A stretch of DNA of 64,000 nt from Parapedobacter sp. SGR-10 (GCF_011030405.1 NZ_JAAJTJ010000026.1:1-64000), one strand, 5' to 3'; positions 26,601-34,777 are shown, counted from the first letter of the stretch. Notes: generated from the letters alone by a model not told the origin. Numbers and translations: made by a program.

Positions 26601-29508
26601 GGGGCTGGAGATCAAGACCGTGACGTTTAGGGATAAGATCACACCCGGACAAAAGGAAAAATGGAGCTTTACGGTCAGCCACAAAAACCAAAACGTGGCG
26701 GCCGAGCTATTGGCCACGATGTACGACAGCTCATTGGATGTATTTGCTTCCAACAATTTTCCGGGCAGTTTTGCCATCCACACGCCCTATTATAGCAGTC
26801 TGAATTTTCGTTATTTATTGAATGAATTCAGACAGAGTACGTCTAGCAACACTTCATTCCGCAAATCCCTGTCTTATAGGAGTAGAGACAACAGGCTTTC
26901 TGTTGTGCGTAGCTATGATCTGTGGAAACCGGGAGCTTGGTATTATTTCCGAACAAATTTTGACGGAAATAATGTCTTGGATGAGGTTGTCGTAGTAGGG
27001 TATGGGACGCAAAAGAAGATGAGTTTGACGGGAGCCGTGGCGGGTGTCGAAGCCCAATCCGCGAGTGTCATGCTTAGGGGGACATCTTCTGTAGGAGGTA
27101 CTGCTCCTCTTTATGTGATCGACGGAGAGATCGTCGAAAACTTTGATCAAGCTTCGATAGACCAAAGTCTGATCGACAACATTGAGGTATTGAAAGATGC
27201 GGCGGCGACCGCTATCTATGGATCCAGAGGTGCCAATGGCGTTGTAGTGATCACCACCAAGGAAGGAAAGGAAAAGCAGGAACAGCTGGATAATGTCCAG
27301 GCGCGCACTAACCTGCGGGAAACCGCTTTCTTCTACCCGACACTGTACACGGATGCCGACGGCAATGTATCTTTTGAATTTGACTCGCCCGAAGCCTTGA
27401 CCAAGTGGAAACTGTTGCTCTTTACCCATGGCAAAAATCTGGAAGCCGGCTCGGCAACGTTGTTTACGCAGACCCAGAAGCAATTGATGGTACGGCCCAA
27501 TCTTCCACGCTATTTCCGGGAGGGCGATAGGATCACCCTCAAAGCACAGATCCAGAATCTCAGTAAAGCCATCCAAAAAGGAAGTGCGCGCATCGAGATA
27601 CTGAATCCCGAAAATAATGAGGTGATTACGGCACATTTTGTGACGGAAAACAGCACCAAAACCTTTGAAGCACAGTCGGCCAACAATACCATTGTCGAAT
27701 GGCAGCTCACCGTACCCAAGGACTATCCATCGGTGCATATCAAGATTGTAGCAGCTTCCGACGAGTTTTCGGATGGCGAGATGCAAGAAGTGCCTGTCCT
27801 TCCAAACCGTATCTTGGTTTCCGACACGGAGAAGATCGTTTTGAAAGCCAAGGAAGCGCAAACTTACCCTATCCATGCCGCGCAAAAGGATAATCTATAT
27901 GCTAGGATACAGGTGCAGAGCAACCCCATTCTGGAAATCATTTCGGCATTGGACTACTTGAAAAACTATCCTTACGAGTGCAGCGAACAAAGTACGAGCA
28001 AATGGTTTGGGTTGAAAATGGTGCAATATATTGCCAAGCACTATCCTGCTATAGCGGACTATTTCAAGTCCCTCCACACGGCCGAAGCAACGGGCAAGCT
28101 CGAAGACAATGCCTCGCTGAGCGAGCTTAAGCTGGAAGAGATGCCTTGGCTGCGTGATATCCAAGGCGATGAGGCCAAACTCCATGCGATTGCTGCTCTT
28201 TTCAACAGCAATATACAGGATGAAATAAAGGTCATTGAAAGCAAGGTACTGAAAAACCAATTGCCGAGTGGTGGATTCTCCTGGTTTGAGGGGGGAAAAG
28301 AAAATACCTACATTTCTTCGCGTATCCTGGAGATACTAGGCAAAGTACTGTATCTGGACAAGACATTGATCACGCCTGATATCCGTAGTGCCGCCGAGAA
28401 GCTGACCAAGTACCTGGATAGGGACAGTACGATGTTCGGCCCGAAGGCAGATTATTCGGCCGGACTGGATTACCTGTATGCAAGACAATACTGGAATGCG
28501 TACGTCGGCGTGGATACGGCCAAAGTCCATAAATTACAAGATATATTGGCCAGATCCTCCGAGACGACGGCAAAACGTCCGGCCGGCGTTGCTGCAAAAG
28601 CATGGATCGTCAGCCAGATTTTTGGACAGGGAAAGACGTCTAGCGAACTCAAGAACCGTATCGTACAAGAGGCCATTTCGGACGAAAACAAAGGGCTGTA
28701 TTGGGAATCCAATGCGAATTGGTACAATAGTACGAGCCTGCAGTCCTATATGGTCGAAGCCTATAAATTGCATGACCCAAGCAAATTGCAGGCGATCACA
28801 CAATGGCTTTACTACAGCAAGCAAGCGAACCACTGGCGTACCACTTGGATGACTGTAGATGCCGTTTATGCGCTGCTGTTGGCGAATAATCCACAGGATT
28901 TTGCGATGGAAAATACCGTAAAGGTATATGTCAATCAGCAAGAAGCCAAAGCCAATAAGCTGGTGTTGGGCCAATTCACGAAGTCATTCGATAAGGAAGA
29001 ATTACAGTCCGACAAAGACGTCAGGGTGGAGAATAACAATGACCGTACGGTCTACGGAAATATCGTGCACCAATATTTTCTGCCGTTGGAGAAGGTCGAG
29101 CGCTCTACACAGGCGATTTCGGTGCAAAAGCAATATTTTGTCGAACGAAACGGTGCTTGGGTCGCAACTACCGAGGCAAAATTGGGTGAACGCATCAAGG
29201 TCAAATTGACCGTGGTCAACGATGCAGAGTTGCAGTATGTGCATCTGAAAGATGCACGGCCATCCGGCGTCGAGCCGGTCTATCGTCCTTCGGGTTACCA
29301 ATGGTGGCAGGGGTATTATTTTACGATGAAAGATGCTTCTACCAATTACTTCTTTGACCATCTGGGCAAAGGCAAGCGTGAATTTGAATATGAAGTCAAG
29401 GCCAACAATGTGGGAGTGTTCAATTCGGGCATCACGACCGTAGCGTGTATGTACGATCCGTCGGTACAAGCCCGTTCGGAAAATGTGGTACTGACGATCA
29501 GGGAGTAA
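23602..29508 (+). CDS. alpha-2-macroglobulin family protein with embedded SusC-type plug domain
   Basis: 1968 residues from the ATG at 23602, which opens a signal peptide (LFPLALVAQ). Residues 25-330 are helical. MG domains follow, with the MG2 start at about 550 (MLDRAIYRPGQTVYFKTIVYN). At about 1125-1230 there is a complete SusC/RagA-like plug: VVVGYGTQKK, then LRGTSSVGGTAPLYVIDG and IEVLKDAAATAIYGSRGANG. The macroglobulin then resumes (FFYPTLYTDADGNVSFEF), with an intact thioester motif YECSEQ at about 1457-1462 followed by an alpha/alpha toroid. Such proteins trap proteases through the thioester. The N-terminus is type I, not a lipobox, unlike E. coli YfhM. Confidence 0.9.
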   Translation: MKKLIGLFIFLFPLALVAQDHADQTNIERWEKVERLISIKNYEQTQPILADIKAAARKNGNKAEWIRAVLAESRVMKVNNTDDTTFVKTRRHLEEAIRQGDTLQKAVLRNFYALFLWSNANRYLSDSSDDFVAADAKTKYRVVDSLFSLSLKEKDLLIGSSIKHWTPLLEKRYNLILTPTIYHFLAYQYIGFLKQSSDRQEAMDKVKALDGHLLAVNKKYGYRSATSYLLTRDIVYGSEDFIKSYEEVIKNHKSHYNAYLLYQIAQWYNNSKGDKAKALEYIHRALDEYPKSSWIANSKGLEKKIKQATLSLEHAVFAPSEEYTPIKLTAQNVDTLYIRVYNTTNTPKNYKQYTVKYDSVSFLTSVDASVRYEEQMVLKAFDDHKAHHTIYKLNPLPYGNYIILASNNKEFKNDGEQRTVVSSTLVVTDMFISASMDKETEKFDLYKGLLVHRKTGRPHAHKKVQLYDTESKTPKLIQSLQTDQKGEFVYKANDRKSKQDLDDCELFLPEENQLIALMELDDIPEHYNEKNNTEEGSTRFRTMLDRAIYRPGQTVYFKTIVYNNHELTGKVMDNTEIDVFLYDANRQKIDSLQLTTNAFGSANGTFKLPNRTLAGTFRLEVKAKEGGSDTHYLRVEEYKRPTFKVEFEPNKETYTLKDTAVFVGKAESLAGAKLPDATVRYTVKFYGGKQYKYRTINYLDTVTITDADGRFKIVVPLMDTIFRGLTDFSLSYTAEVSTPSGEMQSASGSYAFSTKPWRIAVQSAYSVEEKRWSTLHIRTTNQNGQPLKFAGKVNIYKIGEHRKPLSDVYEQYFQNTEYHLLDNDEYERYFPHYFDALTLKKGTKEYMQSYTFDTRDTSLVALDSNLFTKGRYSIEAFTVQGNDTVRASATTYVYDAKTRKTNENQFFSYALDKDSYTIGDKVTIRFYTDVAGADNLFLFPSIGNIKEDTQVLTWRDGQASYSFVLREDMISPTVEFSALFVRNNQAAQVSIRIPVVRTDKGLEIKTVTFRDKITPGQKEKWSFTVSHKNQNVAAELLATMYDSSLDVFASNNFPGSFAIHTPYYSSLNFRYLLNEFRQSTSSNTSFRKSLSYRSRDNRLSVVRSYDLWKPGAWYYFRTNFDGNNVLDEVVVVGYGTQKKMSLTGAVAGVEAQSASVMLRGTSSVGGTAPLYVIDGEIVENFDQASIDQSLIDNIEVLKDAAATAIYGSRGANGVVVITTKEGKEKQEQLDNVQARTNLRETAFFYPTLYTDADGNVSFEFDSPEALTKWKLLLFTHGKNLEAGSATLFTQTQKQLMVRPNLPRYFREGDRITLKAQIQNLSKAIQKGSARIEILNPENNEVITAHFVTENSTKTFEAQSANNTIVEWQLTVPKDYPSVHIKIVAASDEFSDGEMQEVPVLPNRILVSDTEKIVLKAKEAQTYPIHAAQKDNLYARIQVQSNPILEIISALDYLKNYPYECSEQSTSKWFGLKMVQYIAKHYPAIADYFKSLHTAEATGKLEDNASLSELKLEEMPWLRDIQGDEAKLHAIAALFNSNIQDEIKVIESKVLKNQLPSGGFSWFEGGKENTYISSRILEILGKVLYLDKTLITPDIRSAAEKLTKYLDRDSTMFGPKADYSAGLDYLYARQYWNAYVGVDTAKVHKLQDILARSSETTAKRPAGVAAKAWIVSQIFGQGKTSSELKNRIVQEAISDENKGLYWESNANWYNSTSLQSYMVEAYKLHDPSKLQAITQWLYYSKQANHWRTTWMTVDAVYALLLANNPQDFAMENTVKVYVNQQEAKANKLVLGQFTKSFDKEELQSDKDVRVENNNDRTVYGNIVHQYFLPLEKVERSTQAISVQKQYFVERNGAWVATTEAKLGERIKVKLTVVNDAELQYVHLKDARPSGVEPVYRPSGYQWWQGYYFTMKDASTNYFFDHLGKGKREFEYEVKANNVGVFNSGITTVACMYDPSVQARSENVVLTIRE

Positions 29509-29511
29509 ACT

Positions 29512-29541
29512 TGTAGAGGCGCGACTAAATCGTGCTTCTAC
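29512..29541. repeat. degenerate family A palindrome
   Basis: TGTAGAGGCGCGACTAAATCGTGCTTCTAC retains the outer GTAGA/TCTAC arms and the GCGA/TCGTG inner pairing but has several mismatches. It begins three bases after the macroglobulin stop codon. Confidence 0.6.
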
Positions 29542-29585
29542 TTTTAGGTATGGTTTTTGTCTTTATGAAATTGTAGAATTGTATA

Positions 29586-29762
29586 TTTCCTCTAAAAGTA
29601 AGCTTTCAATGGCAGAGGAGAACCGAGCTTGCGAGCTCACCGCAGGTAAATCGATAAACCACGAAGTGCTCATGAATACCTTTGGAAACATACAATCATG
29701 AATAATTGCTTTTATATGTAATGCAATTATATTGCATATAAAAGACAATTTATCTAAGTTTG
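29586..29762. repeat. family E repeat, copy 1 (carries a promoter)
   Basis: Shares, in order, TTTCCTCTA, GCTTTCAATGGC, GAGGAGAACCGAGCTTGCGA, GCTCACCGCAGGTAAATCGA, GCAATTATATTGCATAT and AATTTATCTAAGTTTG with the inverted copy at 33251-33380. This copy carries an extra ~45 bp in the middle. A hairpin CTTTTATATG...CATATAAAAG surrounds the ATTGCAT core. Its right end is the promoter of the next gene. Confidence 0.8.
29732..29762 (+). promoter_or_regulatory. TTG-N20-TAAGTTTG promoter of the OMP gene
   Basis: TTG at 29732-29734, exactly 20 bp, then TAAGTTTG at 29755-29762, matching the Bacteroidota consensus TTG/TTTG-N19-21-TAnnTTTG. Start of transcription would fall near 29769, giving a leader of about 27 nt to the ATG at 29796. 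The promoter is part of the family E repeat. Confidence 0.65.
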
Positions 29763-29795
29763 CATGGACACTGAAAATATAAAAAACAACTTTGT

Positions 29796-30299
29796 ATGAT
29801 AAATAACTTACGTTTCTCCATTTTTGCTGTTGTATTCTTCTTTTTTTGCCAACATTCATACGCTCAACTGGATACCCAACATGCTGCTGGCGTGCGCTTT
29901 GGTAGTGCTACGGGGATCAGCTATCGGTACACCTTGCATGAAAGCCGTGCATTGGAAGGGATATTGAGCTGGCAAAGCTCGTCCCGCACGAGCCGTTTCC
30001 GTATCGTGGGACTATACCAATACCACAAGCCTTTGGCCGATAATTTTTCCTGGTATTACGGTTTTGGAGGGAGTTTCGGGAGTGTCCAATATAAGTCTTA
30101 TAAAGATTCCGACGGCAATACGATCCCTTCTTCTTCCGGTCTTTTGTTGAGTGTAGATGGCGTGATCGGTATCGCATACGATATCCCCGATACACCACTG
30201 GCCTTATCGTTGGATGCAAAACCTTATCTGGACTTTATTCAAGAGTCTTCCATCCGGTTGATCGATCCTATAGGGTTTACGATCCGGTATAAATTTTAA
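29796..30299 (+). CDS. small outer-membrane beta-barrel protein
   Basis: 167 residues with a signal peptide ending at HSYAQ and beta-barrel patterning throughout: alternating hydrophobic strands such as AAGVRFGSATGISYRYTL and FSWYYGFGGSFGSVQYKSY, and a C-terminal FTIRYKF ending in Phe as expected for BAM-dependent insertion. The size suits an eight-stranded barrel. No specific family recognised. A family E repeat with a consensus promoter is directly upstream and palindromes of families C and A directly downstream, so it is a single-gene unit. Confidence 0.8.
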   Translation: MINNLRFSIFAVVFFFFCQHSYAQLDTQHAAGVRFGSATGISYRYTLHESRALEGILSWQSSSRTSRFRIVGLYQYHKPLADNFSWYYGFGGSFGSVQYKSYKDSDGNTIPSSSGLLLSVDGVIGIAYDIPDTPLALSLDAKPYLDFIQESSIRLIDPIGFTIRYKF

Positions 30300-30311
30300 T
30301 GTATTTCTCAT

Positions 30312-30376
30312 GTTAGCGCACGAATCCTTTCGTGTGCTTGTTTATTCGAGGCACACGAAGGGATTCGTGCGCCAGC
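30312..30376. repeat. family C palindrome, second copy
   Basis: GTTAGCGCACGAATCCTTTCG pairs with CGAAGGGATTCGTGCGCCAGC around TGTGCTTGTTTATTCGAGGCACA. Nearly identical in its arms to the copy at 11707-11770 and in the same orientation. Confidence 0.8.
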
Positions 30377-30403
30377 GTTTGTATAAATTTTAATGTATTT
30401 CAT

Positions 30404-30461
30404 TGTAGAGACGCGATTAACCGAACGTAGCGAGCTCATCGAAGATAATCGCGTCTCTACA
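30404..30461. repeat. family A palindrome with an expanded centre
   Basis: TGTAGAGACGCGATTA and TAATCGCGTCTCTACA arms are perfect, but the centre is expanded by about 26 bp with a nested imperfect palindrome (ACCGAACGTAGCGAGCTCATCGA). The nested part resembles the ACCGAGCTTGCGAGCTC core of family E. It overlaps the 3' side of the M61 peptidase gene's end. Confidence 0.8.
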
Positions 30462-32190
30462 ACGATAACCATATATCCCCCAATCGCCTTTGTTCGTCAG
30501 AGGCTGATTCCATCCTTTGGATCACAAAGGATTTTTTGTTGGCATACTGTAATGTCACGGGGATGTATTCGATAATACCGTCCCTGGCCACGATCATCCG
30601 GATCTCGTCTCCAGCCTGCACAGTGGCCAGTACATGGTCTATCGCTTTACCGTTTCCATCGATCCGATAGTCGTTGATAGCGATGAGCTCGTCGTCCACG
30701 CTGAGCCCTGCCTGCCATGCCGCTGAATCCCGGTCTATATTTTTGATGATGACACGTGTGTCGTTATTCACGGTCTTGATGCCCAATGACAAGGTTTTGT
30801 TCTCTTGGTTGCTGTCGATGAGCTCGTACCCCACTGCATGGAAATAGCGGTTGTAGTCCAACTCGACAAGTTCATGTGCCGCCCGAAAGATGTCCGAAAG
30901 ATCCGTTCCTACGATTTCTTCGGCCAGCCTCTGAAACTCGGCCTCTTCAAAGCCACGGTTTTCTATGAGGTAGAATTTTTCATACGCCGCCCGGACCACA
31001 TCGTCCAACCTCCTGTGTCCCTCGGTGTGTGCGATGATCTTGGTGTCCAATGCGGCGGCCAGCATGGCTCCTTTGTTGTAGTAGGATATGGAGGTATTGT
31101 GCGAGTTTTCGTCCGGTCGGTACTGTTTGATCCAGGCATCAAAGCTGGCGGCAGCGGCACTTTGCAAGGTATAGCCCGGACGGTTGTAGACCGTATTGAA
31201 ATCCTGTGCCAACTGTTGCAGGTATTCCTTTTCGTCGTAAAAACCACATCTCCGTATGATCAAATTGTCATAATAGGCCGTAAAACCTTCCATGATCCAC
31301 AATGCTGTAGTATAGTTTTCCACGTTGTAGTTGAACGGTCCAAGAGCTTTAGGCCGTAGTCTTTTGACATTCCACAAGTGGAAATATTCATGGGCGACCA
31401 GACTGAGGTACGCCTTATAGGTCACCGGATTGGCATAGTGGAATCGGGGTGTTGCCAGCACGGTCGAATTCAGGTGCTCTAATCCACCACTGCCACTCTG
31501 TGAGTGATGGGTGATGAAGAGGTAATAATCGTTGGGGTTTGATCCCCAGATTTTATTTTCTTCCCGTACGATGGTCGTGATATCTGCTGTCAGTCGATCA
31601 CGGTCATAATCCGCTTTGCCGACCATACAGCACTCATGCAGGGTGCCGTCTACGTCAAAGAGCCAAGTGTCTTGGTTGCCCGCTTCTATGGGGCTGTCGT
31701 AGAGGATATCAAAGTTTTCGGCATAGAAAGTCTGTTCCGCTATTTTGGGAAGTCCCGAAGATATCTTGCTCCAGGCAGGAGGCAGATCGATCATGATGTG
31801 GGCAGGATGGGCAAGGTGGCCATCTATGTAGAAAAAAATACCAACGGGACTTAGAAAAGCGTGTTGCGCATCGATAAAACTCGTTCGCACCGATCGCTCA
31901 AAGGCGTAGACGCTATAACGTATATGCACATCTTGTCCTTCGGTCCATATCCGCCAGGTATTTTTGTCCGTTTTTTCGTGAAGGACATCTATTCCCTGCT
32001 CGTCCTGTACGGAAAATCGTTCTACATTCTTGGCATATTCCCGGATGAGGTAGGACCCGGGAGCCCATACCGGCATTTTGACGTCCAGTTGTTTCTGTGT
32101 AGAAAATCCTTGTATATGCATGTCGACGTTCACATAATGTGTCTGACATTCGGGAAAGGAAAGGCGAAATGTAATGCTTGAGTTCATCAT
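30457..32190 (-). CDS. M61-family metallopeptidase with PDZ domain
   Basis: 577 residues without a signal peptide. The zinc motif HEYFH is at about residue 264-268 (VAHEYFHLWNVKRLRP) with the downstream acidic ligand in the WIMEGFTAYYD helix about 20 residues on. A PDZ domain occupies about 470-560 (IKTVNNDTRVIIKNIDRDSAAWQAGLSVDDELIAINDYRI). The family (glycyl aminopeptidase) removes N-terminal glycine or alanine. It starts with two consecutive ATGs; I used the first. It begins 10 bp after the LLM oxidoreductase gene and should share its promoter. The last codons overlap the family A palindrome. Confidence 0.93.
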   Translation of the reverse strand: MMNSSITFRLSFPECQTHYVNVDMHIQGFSTQKQLDVKMPVWAPGSYLIREYAKNVERFSVQDEQGIDVLHEKTDKNTWRIWTEGQDVHIRYSVYAFERSVRTSFIDAQHAFLSPVGIFFYIDGHLAHPAHIMIDLPPAWSKISSGLPKIAEQTFYAENFDILYDSPIEAGNQDTWLFDVDGTLHECCMVGKADYDRDRLTADITTIVREENKIWGSNPNDYYLFITHHSQSGSGGLEHLNSTVLATPRFHYANPVTYKAYLSLVAHEYFHLWNVKRLRPKALGPFNYNVENYTTALWIMEGFTAYYDNLIIRRCGFYDEKEYLQQLAQDFNTVYNRPGYTLQSAAAASFDAWIKQYRPDENSHNTSISYYNKGAMLAAALDTKIIAHTEGHRRLDDVVRAAYEKFYLIENRGFEEAEFQRLAEEIVGTDLSDIFRAAHELVELDYNRYFHAVGYELIDSNQENKTLSLGIKTVNNDTRVIIKNIDRDSAAWQAGLSVDDELIAINDYRIDGNGKAIDHVLATVQAGDEIRMIVARDGIIEYIPVTLQYANKKSFVIQRMESASDEQRRLGDIWLSL

Positions 32191-32200
32191 CTTATCAATT

Positions 32201-33223
32201 TTACCGCCAGCCCAATTCCGGCGCTACGTGTTCCAAGATCGCCGAAAGTACATGTACGTTGTAATCTACGCCCAATGTATTGGGAATGGTCAATAGCAAG
32301 GTGTCCGCTTCCTGGATAGCTTCGTCCTGCGCCAACTCCTTGATGAGCTTATCAGGTTCGGCAGCATAGCTTCTGCCGAAGATAGCACGTTTATCGGCTT
32401 CGATCATACCGATTTTATCTGTACGGTCAGCCTCATGTCCGAAGTAATACCTGTCTTGGTCGTTGACCAATGCAAAGATCGAACGGCTTACCGACACCCG
32501 GGGCTCTCTTTGGTGTCCTGCTTTTTTCCACGCTTCCTTGTATAGACGGATCTGTTCGGCTTGTTGGATATGGAAGGGTTGGCCGCTTTCGTCAAATTTC
32601 AAGGTAGAACTTTGCAGGTTCATGCCATTTTCTGCGGCCCACACAGCGGTTGCATTGGCGCCGGCACCCCACCAGATGCGGTCACGCAATCCTTCAGAAT
32701 GCGGTTCCAATCGCAATAGTCCGGGAGGATTGGGAAACATCGGGTTGGGGTTAGGCTGGGCAAATCCAACACCATTTAGTTTTTCCAGAAATTCCAGACC
32801 CTTACGGCGTCCCATATCGGCGTCTGTTTCGCCTTGGGCGGGCTCATACCCAAAATAGCGCCATCCGTCGATGACCTGCTCGGGCGAGCCTCTGCTGATA
32901 CCCAACTGCAAGCGACCACCCGAAATCAGATCCGCCGCTCCGGCATCTTCGATCATGTACAGCGGATTTTCATAGCGCATATCGATCACCCCTGTGCCGA
33001 TCTCGATCTTGCTGGTCTTCGCTCCGATGGCCGACAATAACGGGAAAGGTGATGCGAGTTGTTGGGCAAAATGATGCACCCGGAAATACGCGCCATCGAT
33101 ACCTATTTCTTCTGCGGCGACCGCCAGATCAATGGATTGAAGGAGGGTGTCGCTCGCTGTCTGCGTATTGTAAGCCGGATGGTCGGCCCAGTGGCCAAAT
33201 GATAAGAATCCTATTTTCTTCAT
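32201..33223 (-). CDS. LLM-class flavin-dependent oxidoreductase
   Basis: 340 residues from the ATG at 33223 (MKKIGFLSFGHW); ten upstream in-frame codons contain the repeat-derived sequence and are not included. Bacterial luciferase-like TIM barrel features: IGIDGAYFRVHHFAQQ, ASPFPLLSAIGAKTSKIEIGTGVIDMRYENPLYMIEDA, and GGRLQLGISRGSPEQ, which bind F420 or FMN in this superfamily. It resembles the MsnO8/YceB-type LLM enzymes with unknown substrates. It leads a two-gene operon with the M61 peptidase, and its promoter lies inside the inverted family E repeat. Confidence 0.9.
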   Translation of the reverse strand: MKKIGFLSFGHWADHPAYNTQTASDTLLQSIDLAVAAEEIGIDGAYFRVHHFAQQLASPFPLLSAIGAKTSKIEIGTGVIDMRYENPLYMIEDAGAADLISGGRLQLGISRGSPEQVIDGWRYFGYEPAQGETDADMGRRKGLEFLEKLNGVGFAQPNPNPMFPNPPGLLRLEPHSEGLRDRIWWGAGANATAVWAAENGMNLQSSTLKFDESGQPFHIQQAEQIRLYKEAWKKAGHQREPRVSVSRSIFALVNDQDRYYFGHEADRTDKIGMIEADKRAIFGRSYAAEPDKLIKELAQDEAIQEADTLLLTIPNTLGVDYNVHVLSAILEHVAPELGWR

Positions 33224-33250
33224 GATGGCAAGATCGTATCTGTTATTTAC

Positions 33251-33281
33251 CAAACTTAGATAAATTCATTTTGATATGCAA
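33251..33281 (-). promoter_or_regulatory. TTG-N20-TAAGTTTG promoter of the LLM/M61 operon
   Basis: On the minus strand TTG (33281-33279) is followed by exactly 20 bp and TAAGTTTG (33258-33251), identical in boxes and spacing to 29732-29762. The LLM start codon at 33223 is 27 bp further. It is part of the family E repeat. Confidence 0.65.
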
Positions 33282-33380
33282 TATAATTGCGCCTGCATAT
33301 AAAATGAATTTATCGATTTACCTGCGGTGAGCTCGCAAGCTCGGTTCTCCTCAGCCATTGAAAGCATTTTATAGAGGAAA
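33251..33380. repeat. family E repeat, copy 2 (inverted, carries a promoter)
   Basis: Inverted relative to 29586-29762 and without the 45-bp insert. Contains a strong hairpin: GATAAATTCATTTTGATATGCA paired with TGCATATAAAATGAATTTATC. Fills most of the 316-bp gap between the LLM gene and the TM2 gene; the remaining 33381-33539 shows no gene or other recognisable signal. Confidence 0.82.
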
Positions 33381-33539
33381 TCTAGCAAATATTATTTTTC
33401 GGACACTACTCTCCATTGTCTTTTTGAAGTCAAATCCTTATTGCGACAGGGGTTATTGAAGTTATTTTGGTTTTACTCCTAATCTACAGATACTGCCGCA
33501 CGGCCATCTCGGAAAGGGAAGCCAACTTGTCTAATCGAT

Positions 33540-33896
33540 CTACAGCATCTTTCTTTTTGCTTCTTCAAATTCGGCCTGGGTAATGACTCCTTTTTCCATT
33601 AATCCGTGCAACCTCTCGATTTCGGAAGCAACATTGCTCTGTTGATGAGGGGGAGTAGGAATATAGTTGTTGATGACCTGATTAGGTATATAGGTGCGAT
33701 TGTATTTCATGTCAAAGCTTTCCTTACTCATCGTGAGGAAAACAATAAAATCAATAAATGCAATAAAAGCAGGAACTAAAGTCCAGCAAAATATGAGGTA
33801 TAAGAAACCTAATCCTGTTTGTCCGAGGTAAAACCGATGTACGCCAAATCCACCTAGGAAAAATGCCAATAGCGCAGCTGTTACTTTGTCTTTCAT
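33540..33896 (-). CDS. TM2-domain membrane protein with C-terminal SHOCT motif
   Basis: 118 residues. The TM2 domain spans about 1-55: KVTAALLAFFLGGFGVHRFYLGQTGLGFLYLIFCW, with the Gly-rich first helix, the HRFYLG turn and a second helix ending FIDFIVFL. The C-terminal ~30 residues (IERLHGLMEKGVITQAEFEEAKRKML) form a SHOCT-type short helical motif often attached to oligomerising proteins. Function unknown. It is an independent gene on the minus strand. Confidence 0.88.
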   Translation of the reverse strand: MKDKVTAALLAFFLGGFGVHRFYLGQTGLGFLYLIFCWTLVPAFIAFIDFIVFLTMSKESFDMKYNRTYIPNQVINNYIPTPPHQQSNVASEIERLHGLMEKGVITQAEFEEAKRKML

Positions 33897-34045
33897 ATCT
33901 ATGATAAATAACTGTTTCTATTAAATATTTATCCAAATTTAACATTCTGCTTTCAAAATACAGTTCAATTTTCCGTACTTTTCGTCATTTGTAAACGAAT
34001 AAATCTGTCAAGAGGCTGTCTGATACGCCATATATCCGTTAGTCT

Positions 34046-34489
34046 TTACCGCTTGTAAAAAATATAGTCCGTAACTAAGGGCTCAAGGCCATACCTTCTG
34101 AATTCTGTGGCAATCTGTCCCCTATGATATGTCGAATGATTGATGACATGAAATAATATGTCTCGGATACGATTGTCAAATGGCTGTCCTTTGCTTGTCG
34201 AATAAGCAATGGTTTCGTTCAGGTCAAACCTGTCCAATATCTGCAAAGTCTGTTCGTAGTTTGTTTGGTCAATGTCTTTTAAGTGTTGTACTGGGTGCAG
34301 TTCCCAAATTCCAAAAGCAGCCTGTTTCGGTTCGATTCTGTTGTTCCAGACCTGATGGGCGTTCAACAGGTGGTTAAACACTTTCACTGCTTTTTCAGAT
34401 GTCTTGTCGGGACTGTTGTAAAAGACATCAGCCAATTTTTGATTAAAATGATGGCTGTATTCAAATAGTTCTCTCAGAAACTGTTCCAT
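34046..34489 (-). CDS. DinB-family protein
   Basis: 147 residues from the ATG at 34489 (MEQFLRELFEY); the upstream 15 codons encode repeat-derived sequence and are excluded. DinB four-helix-bundle features: NHLLNAHQVWNNRI with one metal-ligand histidine at about 42, and HVINHSTYHRGQIATEFRRYG with two further histidines at about 120-125. DinB proteins are putative metal-dependent hydrolases or thiol transferases of mostly unknown substrate. It is the last gene of a run RAYT, VF530-like, DinB. A 16-bp fragment of family E (34510-34525) sits directly upstream of it. Confidence 0.88.
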   Translation of the reverse strand: MEQFLRELFEYSHHFNQKLADVFYNSPDKTSEKAVKVFNHLLNAHQVWNNRIEPKQAAFGIWELHPVQHLKDIDQTNYEQTLQILDRFDLNETIAYSTSKGQPFDNRIRDILFHVINHSTYHRGQIATEFRRYGLEPLVTDYIFYKR

Positions 34490-34509
34490 TTGCCTATGGC
34501 TTTTATTTA

Positions 34510-34525
34510 TTATCGATTTACCTGC
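34510..34525. repeat. 16-bp fragment of family E upstream of dinB-like gene
   Basis: TTATCGATTTACCTGC is identical to a part of family E (compare 33310-33325) and has the same orientation relative to the downstream gene as both full copies, but lacks the promoter end. Confidence 0.5.
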
Positions 34526-34540
34526 CCCGCTCATGGCAAA

Positions 34541-34777
34541 CTACCTCCTGTTCTTATTTTTCAGGATTGCCCTGAGGTATAGATTTTCTACTTTCTCACG
34601 TGCCCAAGGTGTTTTCCTTAAAAAAGCCAATGACGATTTGATACTGGGATTGTCATTGAAACATCGGATACGGATTCTTCTTCCCAACTCTTCCCACCCA
34701 TACAACTCGACAAGGCTTTCGAGGATGGTGTCCAGTCTTTTTCCGTGTAGTGGATTGTTTATCTGTTCTTGCATCAC
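34541..34777 (-). CDS. VF530-family (DUF2132) DNA-binding protein
   Basis: 78 residues covering essentially the whole family: [22 protein letters not shown], then [33 protein letters not shown]. The VF530 family is defined from Vibrio fischeri and its structure suggests nucleic-acid binding; a precise role is not known. It starts 13 bp after the RAYT transposase stop, so the two may be cotranscribed. Confidence 0.9.
   Translation of the reverse strand: MMQEQINNPLHGKRLDTILESLVELYGWEELGRRIRIRCFNDNPSIKSSLAFLRKTPWAREKVENLYLRAILKNKNRR

Noticed and set aside
26854..27885. 343-codon antisense ORF inside the alpha-2-macroglobulin gene
   Set aside because: Lies opposite clearly coding domains (plug and macroglobulin); no family sequence; typical shadow of a GC-skewed frame.
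34510..34534. MSGAGKSIINKSHRQ extension of the dinB-like gene
   Set aside because: P-loop-like appearance (GAGKS) arises from the repeat fragment; the family begins at MEQFLREL.
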